Source: Halieaceae bacterium UBA5044
Lineage (GTDB): Bacteria; Pseudomonadota; Gammaproteobacteria; Pseudomonadales; Halieaceae
Direction of reading: 5' to 3'
Length of the DNA: 64,000 nt
NCBI GenBank assembly: GCA_002416125.1
Contig: DIBU01000006.1
Location: 186,001-250,000 of the forward strand
A program made the translations under genes and the position numbers. The notes under the pieces are model-generated. The model was not told the DNA's origin, ran no database searches, and was given only the letters and a program-made list of their open reading frames with translations. Numbering within the stretch: the stretch's first letter is position 1; each line of letters starts with the position of its first letter. Below, in pieces: positions 1-7,728 of the stretch.

Positions 1-315
1 CGCGAGCAGCGCAGCGGGCACCGGTTCAGGCTTTGGCCCGACGGCCTGCCACCCGTCAGCACGCAGCTGCCAGACACAGCGCCGGCGGCCCTTGCCGCGG
101 GAGGGCGGCAGTCGCAGGCCATAATAAATGACGTCGGATGCCAGGCTCTGCTGTGGTAACGCTGGCCCCGGCTGGTCGCGAAACTCGACGAAAAGCCCGT
201 TCAACGCCGCGGTCTCCCGCAGGGTGACCTGCAGGCGCTGTCGCTTGCTGGGGAGGAAATGCGTGAGCGGCGCGAGGGCCACCAGCAGGGCGAAGGCAAT
301 CAACACATAATTCAA
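1..315 (-). CDS. Membrane-anchored hypothetical protein, 3' part off the window
   Basis: The frame is open from the window edge to a TTG at 313-315, giving 105 codons with no stop, so the C-terminus lies outside the window. The TTG has an AGGA six bases upstream; a GTG three codons further in is the alternative start. Residues 2-20 form one hydrophobic helix (LIAFALLVALAPL), followed by a basic, soluble stretch with YYGLRLPP and a Trp-rich end, so it is probably a single-pass inner-membrane protein with a cytoplasmic or periplasmic domain. I do not recognise the family. It is transcribed away from the universal stress gene, with about 120 bases between them. Confidence 0.6.
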   Translation of the reverse strand, partial: MNYVLIAFALLVALAPLTHFLPSKRQRLQVTLRETAALNGLFVEFRDQPGPALPQQSLASDVIYYGLRLPPSRGKGRRRCVWQLRADGWQAVGPKPEPVPAALLA

Positions 316-376
316 GGCAGGTCCTGACTCAGGTCAACGATCGGGGCAAAGTCGCCCGCGTTGCTGCCGGAGGCGC

Positions 377-404
377 TTGTCCGGCGCGCATTGTATGCTA
401 TAAC
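377..404 (+). promoter_or_regulatory. Candidate sigma-70 promoter of the universal stress gene
   Basis: TTGTCC at 377-382 and TATAAC at 399-404 are separated by 16 bases, and a TG one base before the -10 box makes it an extended -10. The start codon follows 36 bases after the -10 box. Seen by eye only. Confidence 0.45.
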
Positions 405-439
405 GGAACCTGATTTCTGTTCACGATTACGGGGGGTCT

Positions 440-880
440 ATGTCCAACTACAAGAAACTGATTATCGCGGTGGATCTCAGTGAAGATTCCGCAGACGTGG
501 CCCAGCGCGCACGCGGCGTCGCACAGGGCAGCGGTGCCGAGCTGCACCTCATTCACGTCATCGAGCCCCTGAGCTTTGCCTATGGCGGCGACATCCCCAT
601 GGATTTTTCCGGTATCCAGGACGAAATCCACCAACAGGCCGCGCAGCAACTGGCGCGTTTCGGTGAGCAGTACGGGATTGCCGCCGACCGCCAGCACATC
701 GTGCTCGGCCGTCCGGAGGTGGAAATCCACAGCAAGGCGGAGGAAATCGGCGCCGACCTCATCGTGGTGGGCAGTCACGGCCGTTACGGCCTGGCACTCC
801 TCATGGGCTCTACCGCCAACGGCGTCCTGCATGGCGCGTCCTGTGATGTTCTCGCCGTCAGGGTCGGCAACCGGTCCTGA
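440..880 (+). CDS. Universal stress protein (UspA family), single domain
   Basis: A 146-residue protein with the Usp fold: KLIIAVDLSEDS strand at the N-terminus and the nucleotide-binding signature G-x2-G-x9-G-S/T seen as GSHGRYGLALLMGSTAN near residues 114-130, so it should bind ATP. The length is that of a single-domain Usp. Family members are cytoplasmic and support survival under stress or growth arrest; the partner is unknown. The start ATG follows a run of six G. It stands alone, divergent from the unknown gene on its left and convergent with the glutaredoxin-like gene on its right. Confidence 0.9.
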   Translation: MSNYKKLIIAVDLSEDSADVAQRARGVAQGSGAELHLIHVIEPLSFAYGGDIPMDFSGIQDEIHQQAAQQLARFGEQYGIAADRQHIVLGRPEVEIHSKAEEIGADLIVVGSHGRYGLALLMGSTANGVLHGASCDVLAVRVGNRS

Positions 881-908
881 GCCCTGCTGCGCCGCGGCTC
901 GCGGCGCG

Positions 909-1181
909 CTACCCCTGCCCGCCGTCACCGCCATCGATGAAATCCAGCAGCTGCTGGGGCGAAAACGGCCAGTCCAGCTCGCACCCGTCCTGCCGGTACA
1001 GCACCGGGATGCGGGTTGCGTAGCGCACAAACAGCTGCTCATCCTCGCTGATATCCACGGCATCGTAGTCGCTGATCAGCGCCTCCTGCACAGCCAGATC
1101 CAGTAAGGCAGCAGCCTGTTCGCACAGGTGACACGCAGACGTCCCGTAGAGTGTGAGTGGACTTTGACAAAGCTCTGGCAC
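909..1181 (-). CDS. Glutaredoxin-like protein (DUF836 type)
   Basis: A 90-residue thioredoxin-fold protein. LTLYGTSACHLCEQA near residues 8-22 carries a CxxC redox motif (CHLC), and the cis-proline region reads TRIPVLYR. The family is a small group of glutaredoxin-like proteins assumed to act in cytoplasmic thiol-disulfide exchange; no substrate is established. The C-terminus ends in an Asp/Gly-rich tail. It is transcribed toward the universal stress gene (28 bases between stops) and away from the IclR gene. Confidence 0.82.
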   Translation of the reverse strand: MPELCQSPLTLYGTSACHLCEQAAALLDLAVQEALISDYDAVDISEDEQLFVRYATRIPVLYRQDGCELDWPFSPQQLLDFIDGGDGGQG

Positions 1182-1324
1182 CTGCTGGCTCCCTGTTGTT
1201 TAATGCGGCTCGCCTGCTGCACGCCTCACCCAAACGCAGGATTGCGGCCGCAGGCAGTCGGAGGTTATGATTCTTCAGTACAGCATAATGAACCGCACCA
1301 TTGCGAAGCCAGGGAGTACCTGAC

Positions 1325-2236
1325 GTGGCACTGTTTTCCCAACCCACCGCCCGCGCGCTGGCCATACTCGATCTGCTGATGGCGAACCCGCAACAGGCCT
1401 TTGGTTTGACGGAAATGACGCGTCGCCTGAACCTCAACAAGGCCACCTGTCACGCCATCCTGACCACGATGGCCAATTACGGCTTCCTGGTTCAACATCC
1501 CAAAACCAAGGCGTATCGCCTCGGCCCTTCCATTATAGCGGCAGGTAACGCCGCTTTCGCGCAGTTTCCCGTGCTGGAATACGCGAGGCCGGAACTGGAG
1601 GGCCTCAACAGCGACCTGAACCTGGGCTTTGCCGTCACCGCACGTTCCAAGCTGCACCAGGTCCTGCTGGCGCTGTATGGCAACGCCACCCCGCTGATGG
1701 ACTCCTTCCAGCTGGGCCTGCGCCTGCCCAACGCTGCGCCCGTTGCGGCGTGTTTTACCGCCTTCTCCCCAGCGAAGCAGCTCGAAGCCTGGCTTACCCG
1801 GGCACACGAGTCACGGGGCGGGTACAACGAGCGCCTCGACCAGAAACTGCGGGTGTCGGTGATAGCGATTCGGGCCCGGGGTTATGAGGTCACGCTGAAA
1901 ACCCGTGCGGAGGAAGAACTGACCCGGGAGCTGACCCGCATACACCAGTCCTGGAGCCTGCAGGAGCTGGAAGAGGCCACCAACAAGTACCAGCAGGGCA
2001 TCTGTGTAGAGCATTACCACCTCGACCGTATCGACCCCAAGGCCCGCTACGAGGTCAGCACCATTGCGGTGCCGGTGTTCGTTTACCGGCAGGTACCGGT
2101 CATGTGTTTTGTGGCCGGTTCAATGGATTCCCCCATTACCGGCGCCCAGATCGAGGATATCGCCCAGCGTATGAAGCAGTCGGCTGACCGTGTAACCCGG
2201 CTCGCCAGCGGTCATGAGCCCGGCGCAAACCCCTGA
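1325..2236 (+). CDS. IclR-family transcriptional regulator
   Basis: I take the GTG at 1325 because AGGGAG lies eight bases upstream; an in-frame TTG at 1301 is less likely. This gives 303 residues. The N-terminus is an IclR winged helix: ALAILDLLM, then AFGLTEMTRRLNLNKATCHAILTTM and a wing ending in YRLGP. The rest is a divergent IclR effector domain with a conserved-looking VPVF strand. IclR proteins usually control catabolic operons in response to an aromatic or organic acid ligand. No catabolic gene is adjacent, so the target is not deducible. The 3' end overlaps the next gene by 23 bases, so the two are probably cotranscribed. Confidence 0.85.
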   Translation: MALFSQPTARALAILDLLMANPQQAFGLTEMTRRLNLNKATCHAILTTMANYGFLVQHPKTKAYRLGPSIIAAGNAAFAQFPVLEYARPELEGLNSDLNLGFAVTARSKLHQVLLALYGNATPLMDSFQLGLRLPNAAPVAACFTAFSPAKQLEAWLTRAHESRGGYNERLDQKLRVSVIAIRARGYEVTLKTRAEEELTRELTRIHQSWSLQELEEATNKYQQGICVEHYHLDRIDPKARYEVSTIAVPVFVYRQVPVMCFVAGSMDSPITGAQIEDIAQRMKQSADRVTRLASGHEPGANP

Positions 2237-3017
2237 CACCTTGAGCGATCGTCCAGAATACACGGCGCGCAAGGCCTTTTTCGACCGCGTTCTCACTGTC
2301 TACGGCCGCAAGCCGGTGCTTGAAGCCCTGCGCACGCCGGGGCTGTCATTGCATGCACTGCATGTCGCCGACAGCAACCGGGAGGACGGGGTGATGGCAG
2401 AGATTCTGCGCGATGCAGCGCGACGCGGCCTCGCGGTGCAGCGTCATAACCGGGCTGAGCTCGCCAGAATATCGCGCAACGGGCGCCAGGATCAGGGTAT
2501 CGCACTGGATATACTCTGCCCCGCCTTTGCCCGCGTAGATGACTACCTGGCAGGCCCGGACCTCGCGAACCAGCGCCTGCTCGCACTCGACGGCATCACC
2601 AATCCGCAGAATCTGGGGATGATTGTCCGCTCCGCCGCGGCGGGAAACATTGACGGGATCGTGCTGGCGAGGCGCGGCAACGCCGCCCTGGGTCCGCTGG
2701 TCATCAAGGCCAGCGCGGGCACGTTATACCGCGCCCCCATCCTGTTTTGCGAATCGCTGCCCACAGCGCTGGAAGCCTGCAAGGCCCGGGATTTCAAGGT
2801 GTGCTCGTTGCGCGCGGACGCCCGTCAAAGCCTGTTCGACTACCGGCCGTCGGGCAGCTGTGTGTACATTCTGGGTAACGAAACCGAGGGCGTTTCCAAG
2901 GCGAGCGAACGCCTGGCGGACGAGGCCCTGTGCATTCCCATGCGCAACGGTGTTGAATCCCTCAACGTTGCCGTAACGGCAAGCCTCATCGCCTTCTGCG
3001 GCAGCCTCGGGCGCTAG
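2214..3017 (+). CDS. SpoU/TrmH-family RNA 2'-O-methyltransferase
   Basis: This 267-residue protein carries the three SPOUT motifs: DGITNPQNLGMIVRSA (motif 1, about residue 124), YILGNETEGVS (motif 2, about 218) and IPMRNGVESLNVAVTASL (motif 3, about 240). These make the trefoil-knot SAM site, with Arg of motif 1 and Asn of motif 3 catalytic. The N-terminal 90 residues match the substrate-binding domain of RlmB-like enzymes (YGRKPVLEAL). The likely product is a ribose methyl group on rRNA or tRNA; the exact target cannot be told from sequence. It overlaps the IclR gene and converges on the CoxE-like gene, with 22 bases between stops. Confidence 0.88.
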   Translation: MSPAQTPDTLSDRPEYTARKAFFDRVLTVYGRKPVLEALRTPGLSLHALHVADSNREDGVMAEILRDAARRGLAVQRHNRAELARISRNGRQDQGIALDILCPAFARVDDYLAGPDLANQRLLALDGITNPQNLGMIVRSAAAGNIDGIVLARRGNAALGPLVIKASAGTLYRAPILFCESLPTALEACKARDFKVCSLRADARQSLFDYRPSGSCVYILGNETEGVSKASERLADEALCIPMRNGVESLNVAVTASLIAFCGSLGR

Positions 3018-3039
3018 CGCCGGAATCCCGCGCGCGGAC

Positions 3040-4215
3040 CTACTTGGAGAGAAACGCCATCGCCTGCTCCAGCCCCTGGAGGGTCAGCGGGTACATGTGA
3101 CCCTCCAGCAACTTGTGGGTCATCGCCGTGGACTGGGTGTACTCCCACTCGTCACGTGGCACCGGATTGATCCAGGCCACTTTTTCGTAGGTCTGCTTGA
3201 GACGCCGCATCCACACCTCGCCCGACTCCTCGTTCCAGTGCTCTACCGAGCCACCGGGCTGTGCAATCTCGTAGGGCGACATGGCGGCGTCGCCGACAAA
3301 AATCACTTTGTAGTCGTGGCTGTACTTGTGCATGACGTCCAGCAGCGGCACGCGCTCGTTATGCCGGCGCACGTTGTTACGCCACACACTTTCGTAAATA
3401 AAGTTGTGAAAGTAGAAGTATTCCATGTGCTTGAACTCACTGCGTGCAGCCGAAAACAGCTCCTCACAGACACGCACATGCGGGTCCATCGATCCCCCGA
3501 CATCAAAAAACAACAGCACCTTCACCGCGTTGTGCCGCTCGGGCACCATCTTGATATCCAGTAGACCTGCATTGCGCGCGGTCGAGCGGATGGTGTCGTC
3601 CAGGTCCAGTTCATCCGCTGCGCCGGTTCGCGCAAATTTGCGCAAGCGACGCATCGCGACCTTGATATTGCGCGTACCCAGTTCAACACTGTCATCGAGA
3701 TTGCGGAATTCGCGCTTGTCCCACACCTTCACGGCCTTGCGATTACCGCCGTTCGGACCCACGCGGATACCTTCGGGGTGATAGCCCTGCTGACCGAAGG
3801 GCGAAGTGCCGCCGGTGCCGATCCATTTATTGCCGCCCTGGTGCCGTTTCTTCTGCTCCTCCAGGCGCTTCTTGAATTCCTCGATCAGCTTCTCCAGTCC
3901 GCCCAGGGATTCGATTTTCGCGCGGTCCTCCTCGGACAGCTGCTTCATGAACTCGGCGCGTAACCAGTCGTCGGGGATGATCGCCTCGATGACGTCATCC
4001 AGGCCCTCCAGATCCTTGAAGTGCGCACCGAAGGCACGGTCAAAGCGATCGAAGTACTTCTCGTCCTTCACCAGGCAGGTGCGGCTGAAATAATAGAAGT
4101 CATCGATCGACGCGAAAACCACGTGCTGCCGGATGCCGCCGAGCAGATCCAGCAATTCTCGCGTGGTCACCGGTACCCCGGCATCCCGCAGACCATGGAA
4201 AAAGTTGACCAGCAT
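3040..4215 (-). CDS. CoxE-like VWA-domain protein
   Basis: A 391-residue protein with no signal peptide. The first ~130 residues are the helical N-terminus typical of CoxE-type proteins (MLVNFFHGLRDAGVPVTTRE). A basic linker follows, and a VWA domain begins near residue 235, where VLLFFDVGGSMDPH gives a MIDAS-like D-x-G-x-S. Family members work with a MoxR ATPase as a chaperone-like pair that activates or inserts cofactors into a client protein. The gene is three bases downstream of the MoxR gene, so the pair is clearly one transcription unit. The client is unknown; the adjacent membrane VWA protein is a candidate. Confidence 0.85.
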   Translation of the reverse strand: MLVNFFHGLRDAGVPVTTRELLDLLGGIRQHVVFASIDDFYYFSRTCLVKDEKYFDRFDRAFGAHFKDLEGLDDVIEAIIPDDWLRAEFMKQLSEEDRAKIESLGGLEKLIEEFKKRLEEQKKRHQGGNKWIGTGGTSPFGQQGYHPEGIRVGPNGGNRKAVKVWDKREFRNLDDSVELGTRNIKVAMRRLRKFARTGAADELDLDDTIRSTARNAGLLDIKMVPERHNAVKVLLFFDVGGSMDPHVRVCEELFSAARSEFKHMEYFYFHNFIYESVWRNNVRRHNERVPLLDVMHKYSHDYKVIFVGDAAMSPYEIAQPGGSVEHWNEESGEVWMRRLKQTYEKVAWINPVPRDEWEYTQSTAMTHKLLEGHMYPLTLQGLEQAMAFLSK

Positions 4216-4218
4216 GTG

Positions 4219-5067
4219 TCAGCGCGTCTCGCGACGGTGCATGAAGGCCAGGCGCTCCAGCAGGTGCACATCCTGCTCGTTCTTCAGCAGCGCACCGTAA
4301 AGGGGGGGAATCGCCTTGCTGGCATCGCGATTCTTCAAAACCTCATCGGGGATGTCGTCCGCAAGGATAAGCTTCAACCAATCGATCAATTCGGAGGTCG
4401 ATGGCTTCTTCTTCAAGCCGGGAATGGAGCGCAGATCGAAGAAGACCTCCATCGCCTCCTGCACCAGTTCCTGGGCGATCCCCGGGTGATGCACGTCAAT
4501 GATCGCGCGCATGGTGTCGCGGTCGGGGAAGTTGATGAAGTGGAAGAAGCAGCGGCGCAGGAACGCATCCGGCAGTTCCTTCTCGTTGTTGCTGGTGATG
4601 ATGATGATGGGGCGGTGGCGGGCACGCACGGTCTCGCCGGTTTCGTAGACGAAAAACTCCATGCGATCCAGTTCAACCAGCAGGTCGTTGGGGAACTCGA
4701 TGTCCGCCTTGTCGATCTCATCGATCAACAGCACGACCTGCTCCTCAGCCTCGAAGGCCTCCCACAGTTTGCCCTTCTTGATGTAGTTGCCGATGTCGTG
4801 CACCTTCTCGTTGCCGAGCTGGGAGTCCCGCAGGCGCGAGACCGCATCGTACTCATACAGGCCCTGCTGGGCCTTGGTTGTGGATTTGATATGCCACTGG
4901 ATCAGCCGCTTGCCCAGACCCAGCGCCACCTCCTCCGCAAGCATGGTTTTCCCCGTGCCCGGCTCACCCTTGATCAACAAAGGGCGCGCCAGGGTCACCG
5001 CCGCGTTAACAGCCATGCGCAGATCGTCGGTCGCGACGTAGCGCTCGGTTCCCTCAAATTTCATCAT
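4219..5067 (-). CDS. MoxR-family AAA+ ATPase (partner of CoxE-like protein)
   Basis: A 282-residue AAA+ ATPase. Walker A is GEPGTGKT (about 33-40) and Walker B is VVLLIDEIDKAD (about 97), with sensor 1 IITSNNEKELPDAFLRR. Two adjacent ATGs (5067 and 5064) are possible starts; most relatives begin at MKFEGT, the second one. MoxR ATPases use ATP-driven remodelling to mature or assemble other complexes, together with VWA proteins. Here it is followed at once by a CoxE-like VWA gene and preceded by a membrane-anchored VWA gene. Confidence 0.9.
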   Translation of the reverse strand: MMKFEGTERYVATDDLRMAVNAAVTLARPLLIKGEPGTGKTMLAEEVALGLGKRLIQWHIKSTTKAQQGLYEYDAVSRLRDSQLGNEKVHDIGNYIKKGKLWEAFEAEEQVVLLIDEIDKADIEFPNDLLVELDRMEFFVYETGETVRARHRPIIIITSNNEKELPDAFLRRCFFHFINFPDRDTMRAIIDVHHPGIAQELVQEAMEVFFDLRSIPGLKKKPSTSELIDWLKLILADDIPDEVLKNRDASKAIPPLYGALLKNEQDVHLLERLAFMHRRETR

Positions 5068-5124
5068 CTGTTCAATACCCGTGAAAAACAAAGCCGCCAA
5101 GGGTAGCGAGCGCCGCGCGCCTAA

Positions 5125-6648
5125 TCAAGGGGATTTGCCTTTCCCTTCATCTTCATCCGCCGTGGCGCTCAGCCCGGCCACTACGGTCTCATCCGCGGCG
5201 CCACGTGAGGCATCAAAACGACGTTGCCAGATCGCCATCTTGCGCTTGCGACGCCGCCGGTAGACCCACAGGGCAACCGCGACTGCCAGCAACGCGAGAA
5301 CCGCCAGCGTCAGTGCCGGACGCTGCAAATCCTGTTCCGGCACCATCGGCGGACGGGTGCTGATGGCCGGTGCTGCCTCCTCGGCAATCACCTCGATATA
5401 GAGCGGGAGTTCCCGTTGCAGGGTCTCACCGCGCAGCTGCACCAACAGCTGGTATCGCCCACCGCGGTCAAACGCGGGGATGCTGACGCGGTATTCCCCG
5501 GTCGCTGGAACCGGATAGCGCCCGGTTACGTCGATCAGCTCGCTGTAATCCTCCGGGCCGGTGATCTGTACCGACAGGGTGAACAGCTGCAGCAGTTCGG
5601 GCCGTGCGATCACGCCATCACCGTCGCGCAGGCGGATGCCCAGCTCGGTAACCCGCCCGGCGGGGAGACTGTTGGGCAGAGGGTCGACCTCCAGCTTGAG
5701 ATCGGAGATGACCGATACCCGACTCCGGGCACCCTCTGGCGCGACCAGTGTCCAGGCGCCACGCTCCGGGGCGGTTACGGTGACCAGGGCAAACTGGCTG
5801 CTTTGAAACCAGTCGACTCCGTCGGCATTCTGTTCCGGACGGTACTCGACGCCGTCAGGGCTGGTCAGGGTCACCTCCGCACCGGGCTCCTGCAGGAACA
5901 CCAGTGCGGTGAACTCGTCCACCGTCTCATCGATCAGGAAAATGTTGCCGACAATCGGCACCCGCGCCGTGGGCGCCACCATCTCCAGCGACTGCACGAA
6001 GATCTCTGTCAGTTGCGCCGCTGTACGCGCTTTCTCCGCAATCCCCGTGGTGCTGTTGGCCAGTGCGCGCAGGAAGGTCCAGTCTGCCTCCTCAGAGAGG
6101 GCGATGGTGTGCACAGGTATGCCCGTGGCACCCAGTTTGGGCGCCGTCGTGGCGAGCAGGTCACGTGCTGCCGTGGCATTTGCCATTGGCGACGCAGAGA
6201 GATCGACCTTGCCATCGGTCAACAGCACCACGCTGGTGCGGTAGGTGGGATCCATGCTGCCGATATCGTAGGTGGCCGCGGCCAGTGCCGCGGGAATATT
6301 GGTGCGCTGCCCGGAGTTGTCGATGCGGGCCACGGCCTCCAGAGCGCGCTCCCGCCAGCGGGCATCGACCACCTGGTGCGGGACAATCTGCTGTACGTCT
6401 TCACCGAATATCCAGACGCCGGCACGGGCGCCATCGGGCAGGAGGCGGACGATCAGCTCAAGTGCAGGGCCGCGCAGGTTGTCGGGATCGGACTCTTTCA
6501 TGCTCCCCGAAATATCGATGAGCAGGCGCAGGTCCGGCTGTGGGCCGATGGGGGGTTGCGCGTGGAGCGCAGCCGGTGTGCCAAGCAGCACGGCAAGAAA
6601 CAGGAAAATACGTGGGAATAATGCTTTGCTTCCAAACTGAACGGACAT
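5125..6648 (-). CDS. Periplasmic VWA-domain protein with C-terminal membrane anchor
   Basis: A 507-residue protein with a signal peptide (residues about 10-30, ending ALHAQ). A VWA domain (about 38-220) has a full MIDAS start, DLRLLIDISGSMKESD. A beta-rich middle part follows, and there is one transmembrane helix near 452-472 followed by RRRRKRK and a charged cytoplasmic tail. The bulk should therefore sit in the periplasm. GGAGGAG six bases before the ATG is a strong ribosome site. It lies just upstream of the MoxR and CoxE-like genes and 15 bases after a small membrane protein gene. Membrane VWA proteins of this sort often scaffold or sense periplasmic ligands; the role here is inference. 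Confidence 0.78.
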   Translation of the reverse strand: MSVQFGSKALFPRIFLFLAVLLGTPAALHAQPPIGPQPDLRLLIDISGSMKESDPDNLRGPALELIVRLLPDGARAGVWIFGEDVQQIVPHQVVDARWRERALEAVARIDNSGQRTNIPAALAAATYDIGSMDPTYRTSVVLLTDGKVDLSASPMANATAARDLLATTAPKLGATGIPVHTIALSEEADWTFLRALANSTTGIAEKARTAAQLTEIFVQSLEMVAPTARVPIVGNIFLIDETVDEFTALVFLQEPGAEVTLTSPDGVEYRPEQNADGVDWFQSSQFALVTVTAPERGAWTLVAPEGARSRVSVISDLKLEVDPLPNSLPAGRVTELGIRLRDGDGVIARPELLQLFTLSVQITGPEDYSELIDVTGRYPVPATGEYRVSIPAFDRGGRYQLLVQLRGETLQRELPLYIEVIAEEAAPAISTRPPMVPEQDLQRPALTLAVLALLAVAVALWVYRRRRKRKMAIWQRRFDASRGAADETVVAGLSATADEDEGKGKSP

Positions 6649-6663
6649 AACAGCTCCTCCGGA

Positions 6664-7017
6664 TCATTGATCGCCAGGTGCATGCCGTGCGCGGCGCAAC
6701 ACGGTTATTCTCAATAGCAGGGTGACTACCAACGCGAGCCCCAACGCTGCAACCAGCGGGCGCACTGCGTGGGCGGCGGCCTCGGGGCCCGCTGTCAGCA
6801 GCTGGAACGCAGCCACGATAAGCGCGGGGGCAAACGTATCCACCCCCTCATAGGGATAGGCCGGCGTCATCAGCAGCGCGGCACCTGCCAGCAGCAGCAG
6901 CCAGCGCCAGGCCGGTGACCAGACCCGCCGCAGCCACCAGAACATCGCGACCAGCGCCAGCAGGGCCGTCCCCAGGTAAACCAGCGTGGCGATCAGGTAG
7001 TCCGGCTGTTCCGTCAT
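6664..7017 (-). CDS. Small membrane protein of the MoxR/VWA module
   Basis: A 117-residue protein with three or four hydrophobic segments: about 8-28, 36-52, 60-80 and 86-108, the last followed by RRARHAPGD. The start overlaps the ycgN stop as ATGA, and the gene ends 15 bases before the VWA gene, so it is translationally linked to both sides. I do not recognise the family. Its position directly before a membrane-anchored VWA protein suggests it may help insert or accompany that protein. No catalytic motif is visible. Confidence 0.7.
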   Translation of the reverse strand: MTEQPDYLIATLVYLGTALLALVAMFWWLRRVWSPAWRWLLLLAGAALLMTPAYPYEGVDTFAPALIVAAFQLLTAGPEAAAHAVRPLVAALGLALVVTLLLRITVLRRARHAPGDQ

Positions 7018-7463
7018 CGCGTGCCCTCCTCTACCCAGTGCACAATCTGCTCTTCATAGCTGTCGGGATGCACATGCAGCTCCGAGACTACACGCCCGCG
7101 CACGGAAATGCCCGCCCTGTGCACCGTGGCAGCATCGCCGGACAACAGCGGGTGCCAGGGATGCAGTGGCTCCCCACGCGCGCGCAGGCGATAGGCACAG
7201 GTGGCAGGCAACCAGCTCAGCGCGTCCGCGATATTGGCCGGACCCAGTGTAATACAGTCCGCAACCAGACTGCTTCGATGCCGGTAATCGCGACAGCGAC
7301 AGGTCTCGGTATCGAGATAACGGCAGCTCACCCGGGTGTAGAACACCTCGCCACTGTCGGCATCCTCCAGTTTGTGCAGACAACAGCGGGCGCAGCCATC
7401 GCAGAGCGCCTCCCATTGCGCCGCATCGAGGGATTCCAGCGGCTGCTCCCACCACTCAGTCAC
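7014..7463 (-). CDS. ycgN: YcgN-family cysteine-cluster protein (UPF0260)
   Basis: I choose the GTG at 7461-7463, which overlaps the ycgL stop by eight bases and has GGGAGAG upstream; an upstream ATG in the same frame would run 69 bases into ycgL. The 149-residue product matches the YcgN family: WEALCDGCARCCLHKLED near residue 18, C-R-Y-L-D-T-E-T-C-R-C-R-DY near 47, and further conserved Cys at DCITL and LPATCAYR. The Cys pattern suggests a metal or Fe-S centre. The function in the family is unknown. It sits between ycgL and the MoxR/VWA module, and ycgL-ycgN adjacency is common in Gammaproteobacteria. Confidence 0.87.
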   Translation of the reverse strand: MTEWWEQPLESLDAAQWEALCDGCARCCLHKLEDADSGEVFYTRVSCRYLDTETCRCRDYRHRSSLVADCITLGPANIADALSWLPATCAYRLRARGEPLHPWHPLLSGDAATVHRAGISVRGRVVSELHVHPDSYEEQIVHWVEEGTR

Positions 7464-7728
7464 GGGCGCTCTCCCGTTGTGTGTACACGGCGTCCGCAGG
7501 GGGCATTTGCAGGAAAAACCCCTGCGACTCAATACCGGCCAGGACGTCGGCGGCGTTTACGCGCGCCAGCTTGCGCATTGGCGAGATCGCCAGCACCAGT
7601 ACAGGCTGCGGTTCGCCGAAGCGCGCGAGCAGCGCCTCGGGCACGCGCGCACAGCCCTCCGCCTTGTCCACGTAAAGGTACATTTCAGGTTTCAGCGGGC
7701 TGCGGAACACCTGGCAGATACGCGTCAC
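7456..7728 (-). CDS. ycgL: YcgL-domain protein
   Basis: A 90-residue protein with the YcgL pattern: an N-terminal CQVFRSPLKPEMYLYVDK and a central RFGEPQPVLVLAIS. The family is small, conserved in Gammaproteobacteria and of unknown biochemical role. Its ATG overlaps the rnd stop by four bases, and its stop overlaps the ycgN start by eight, giving a tightly coupled rnd-ycgL-ycgN string. Confidence 0.88.
   Translation of the reverse strand: MTRICQVFRSPLKPEMYLYVDKAEGCARVPEALLARFGEPQPVLVLAISPMRKLARVNAADVLAGIESQGFFLQMPPADAVYTQRESARD

Noticed and set aside
3010..3021. Palindrome GGCGCTAGCGCC at the end of the methyltransferase gene
   Set aside because: No loop and no U-run, so not a terminator; expected by chance in GC-rich DNA.
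5224..6621. A 465-codon plus-strand frame over the secreted VWA gene
   Set aside because: Shadow of the VWA gene, which has signal peptide, MIDAS and a strong ribosome site.
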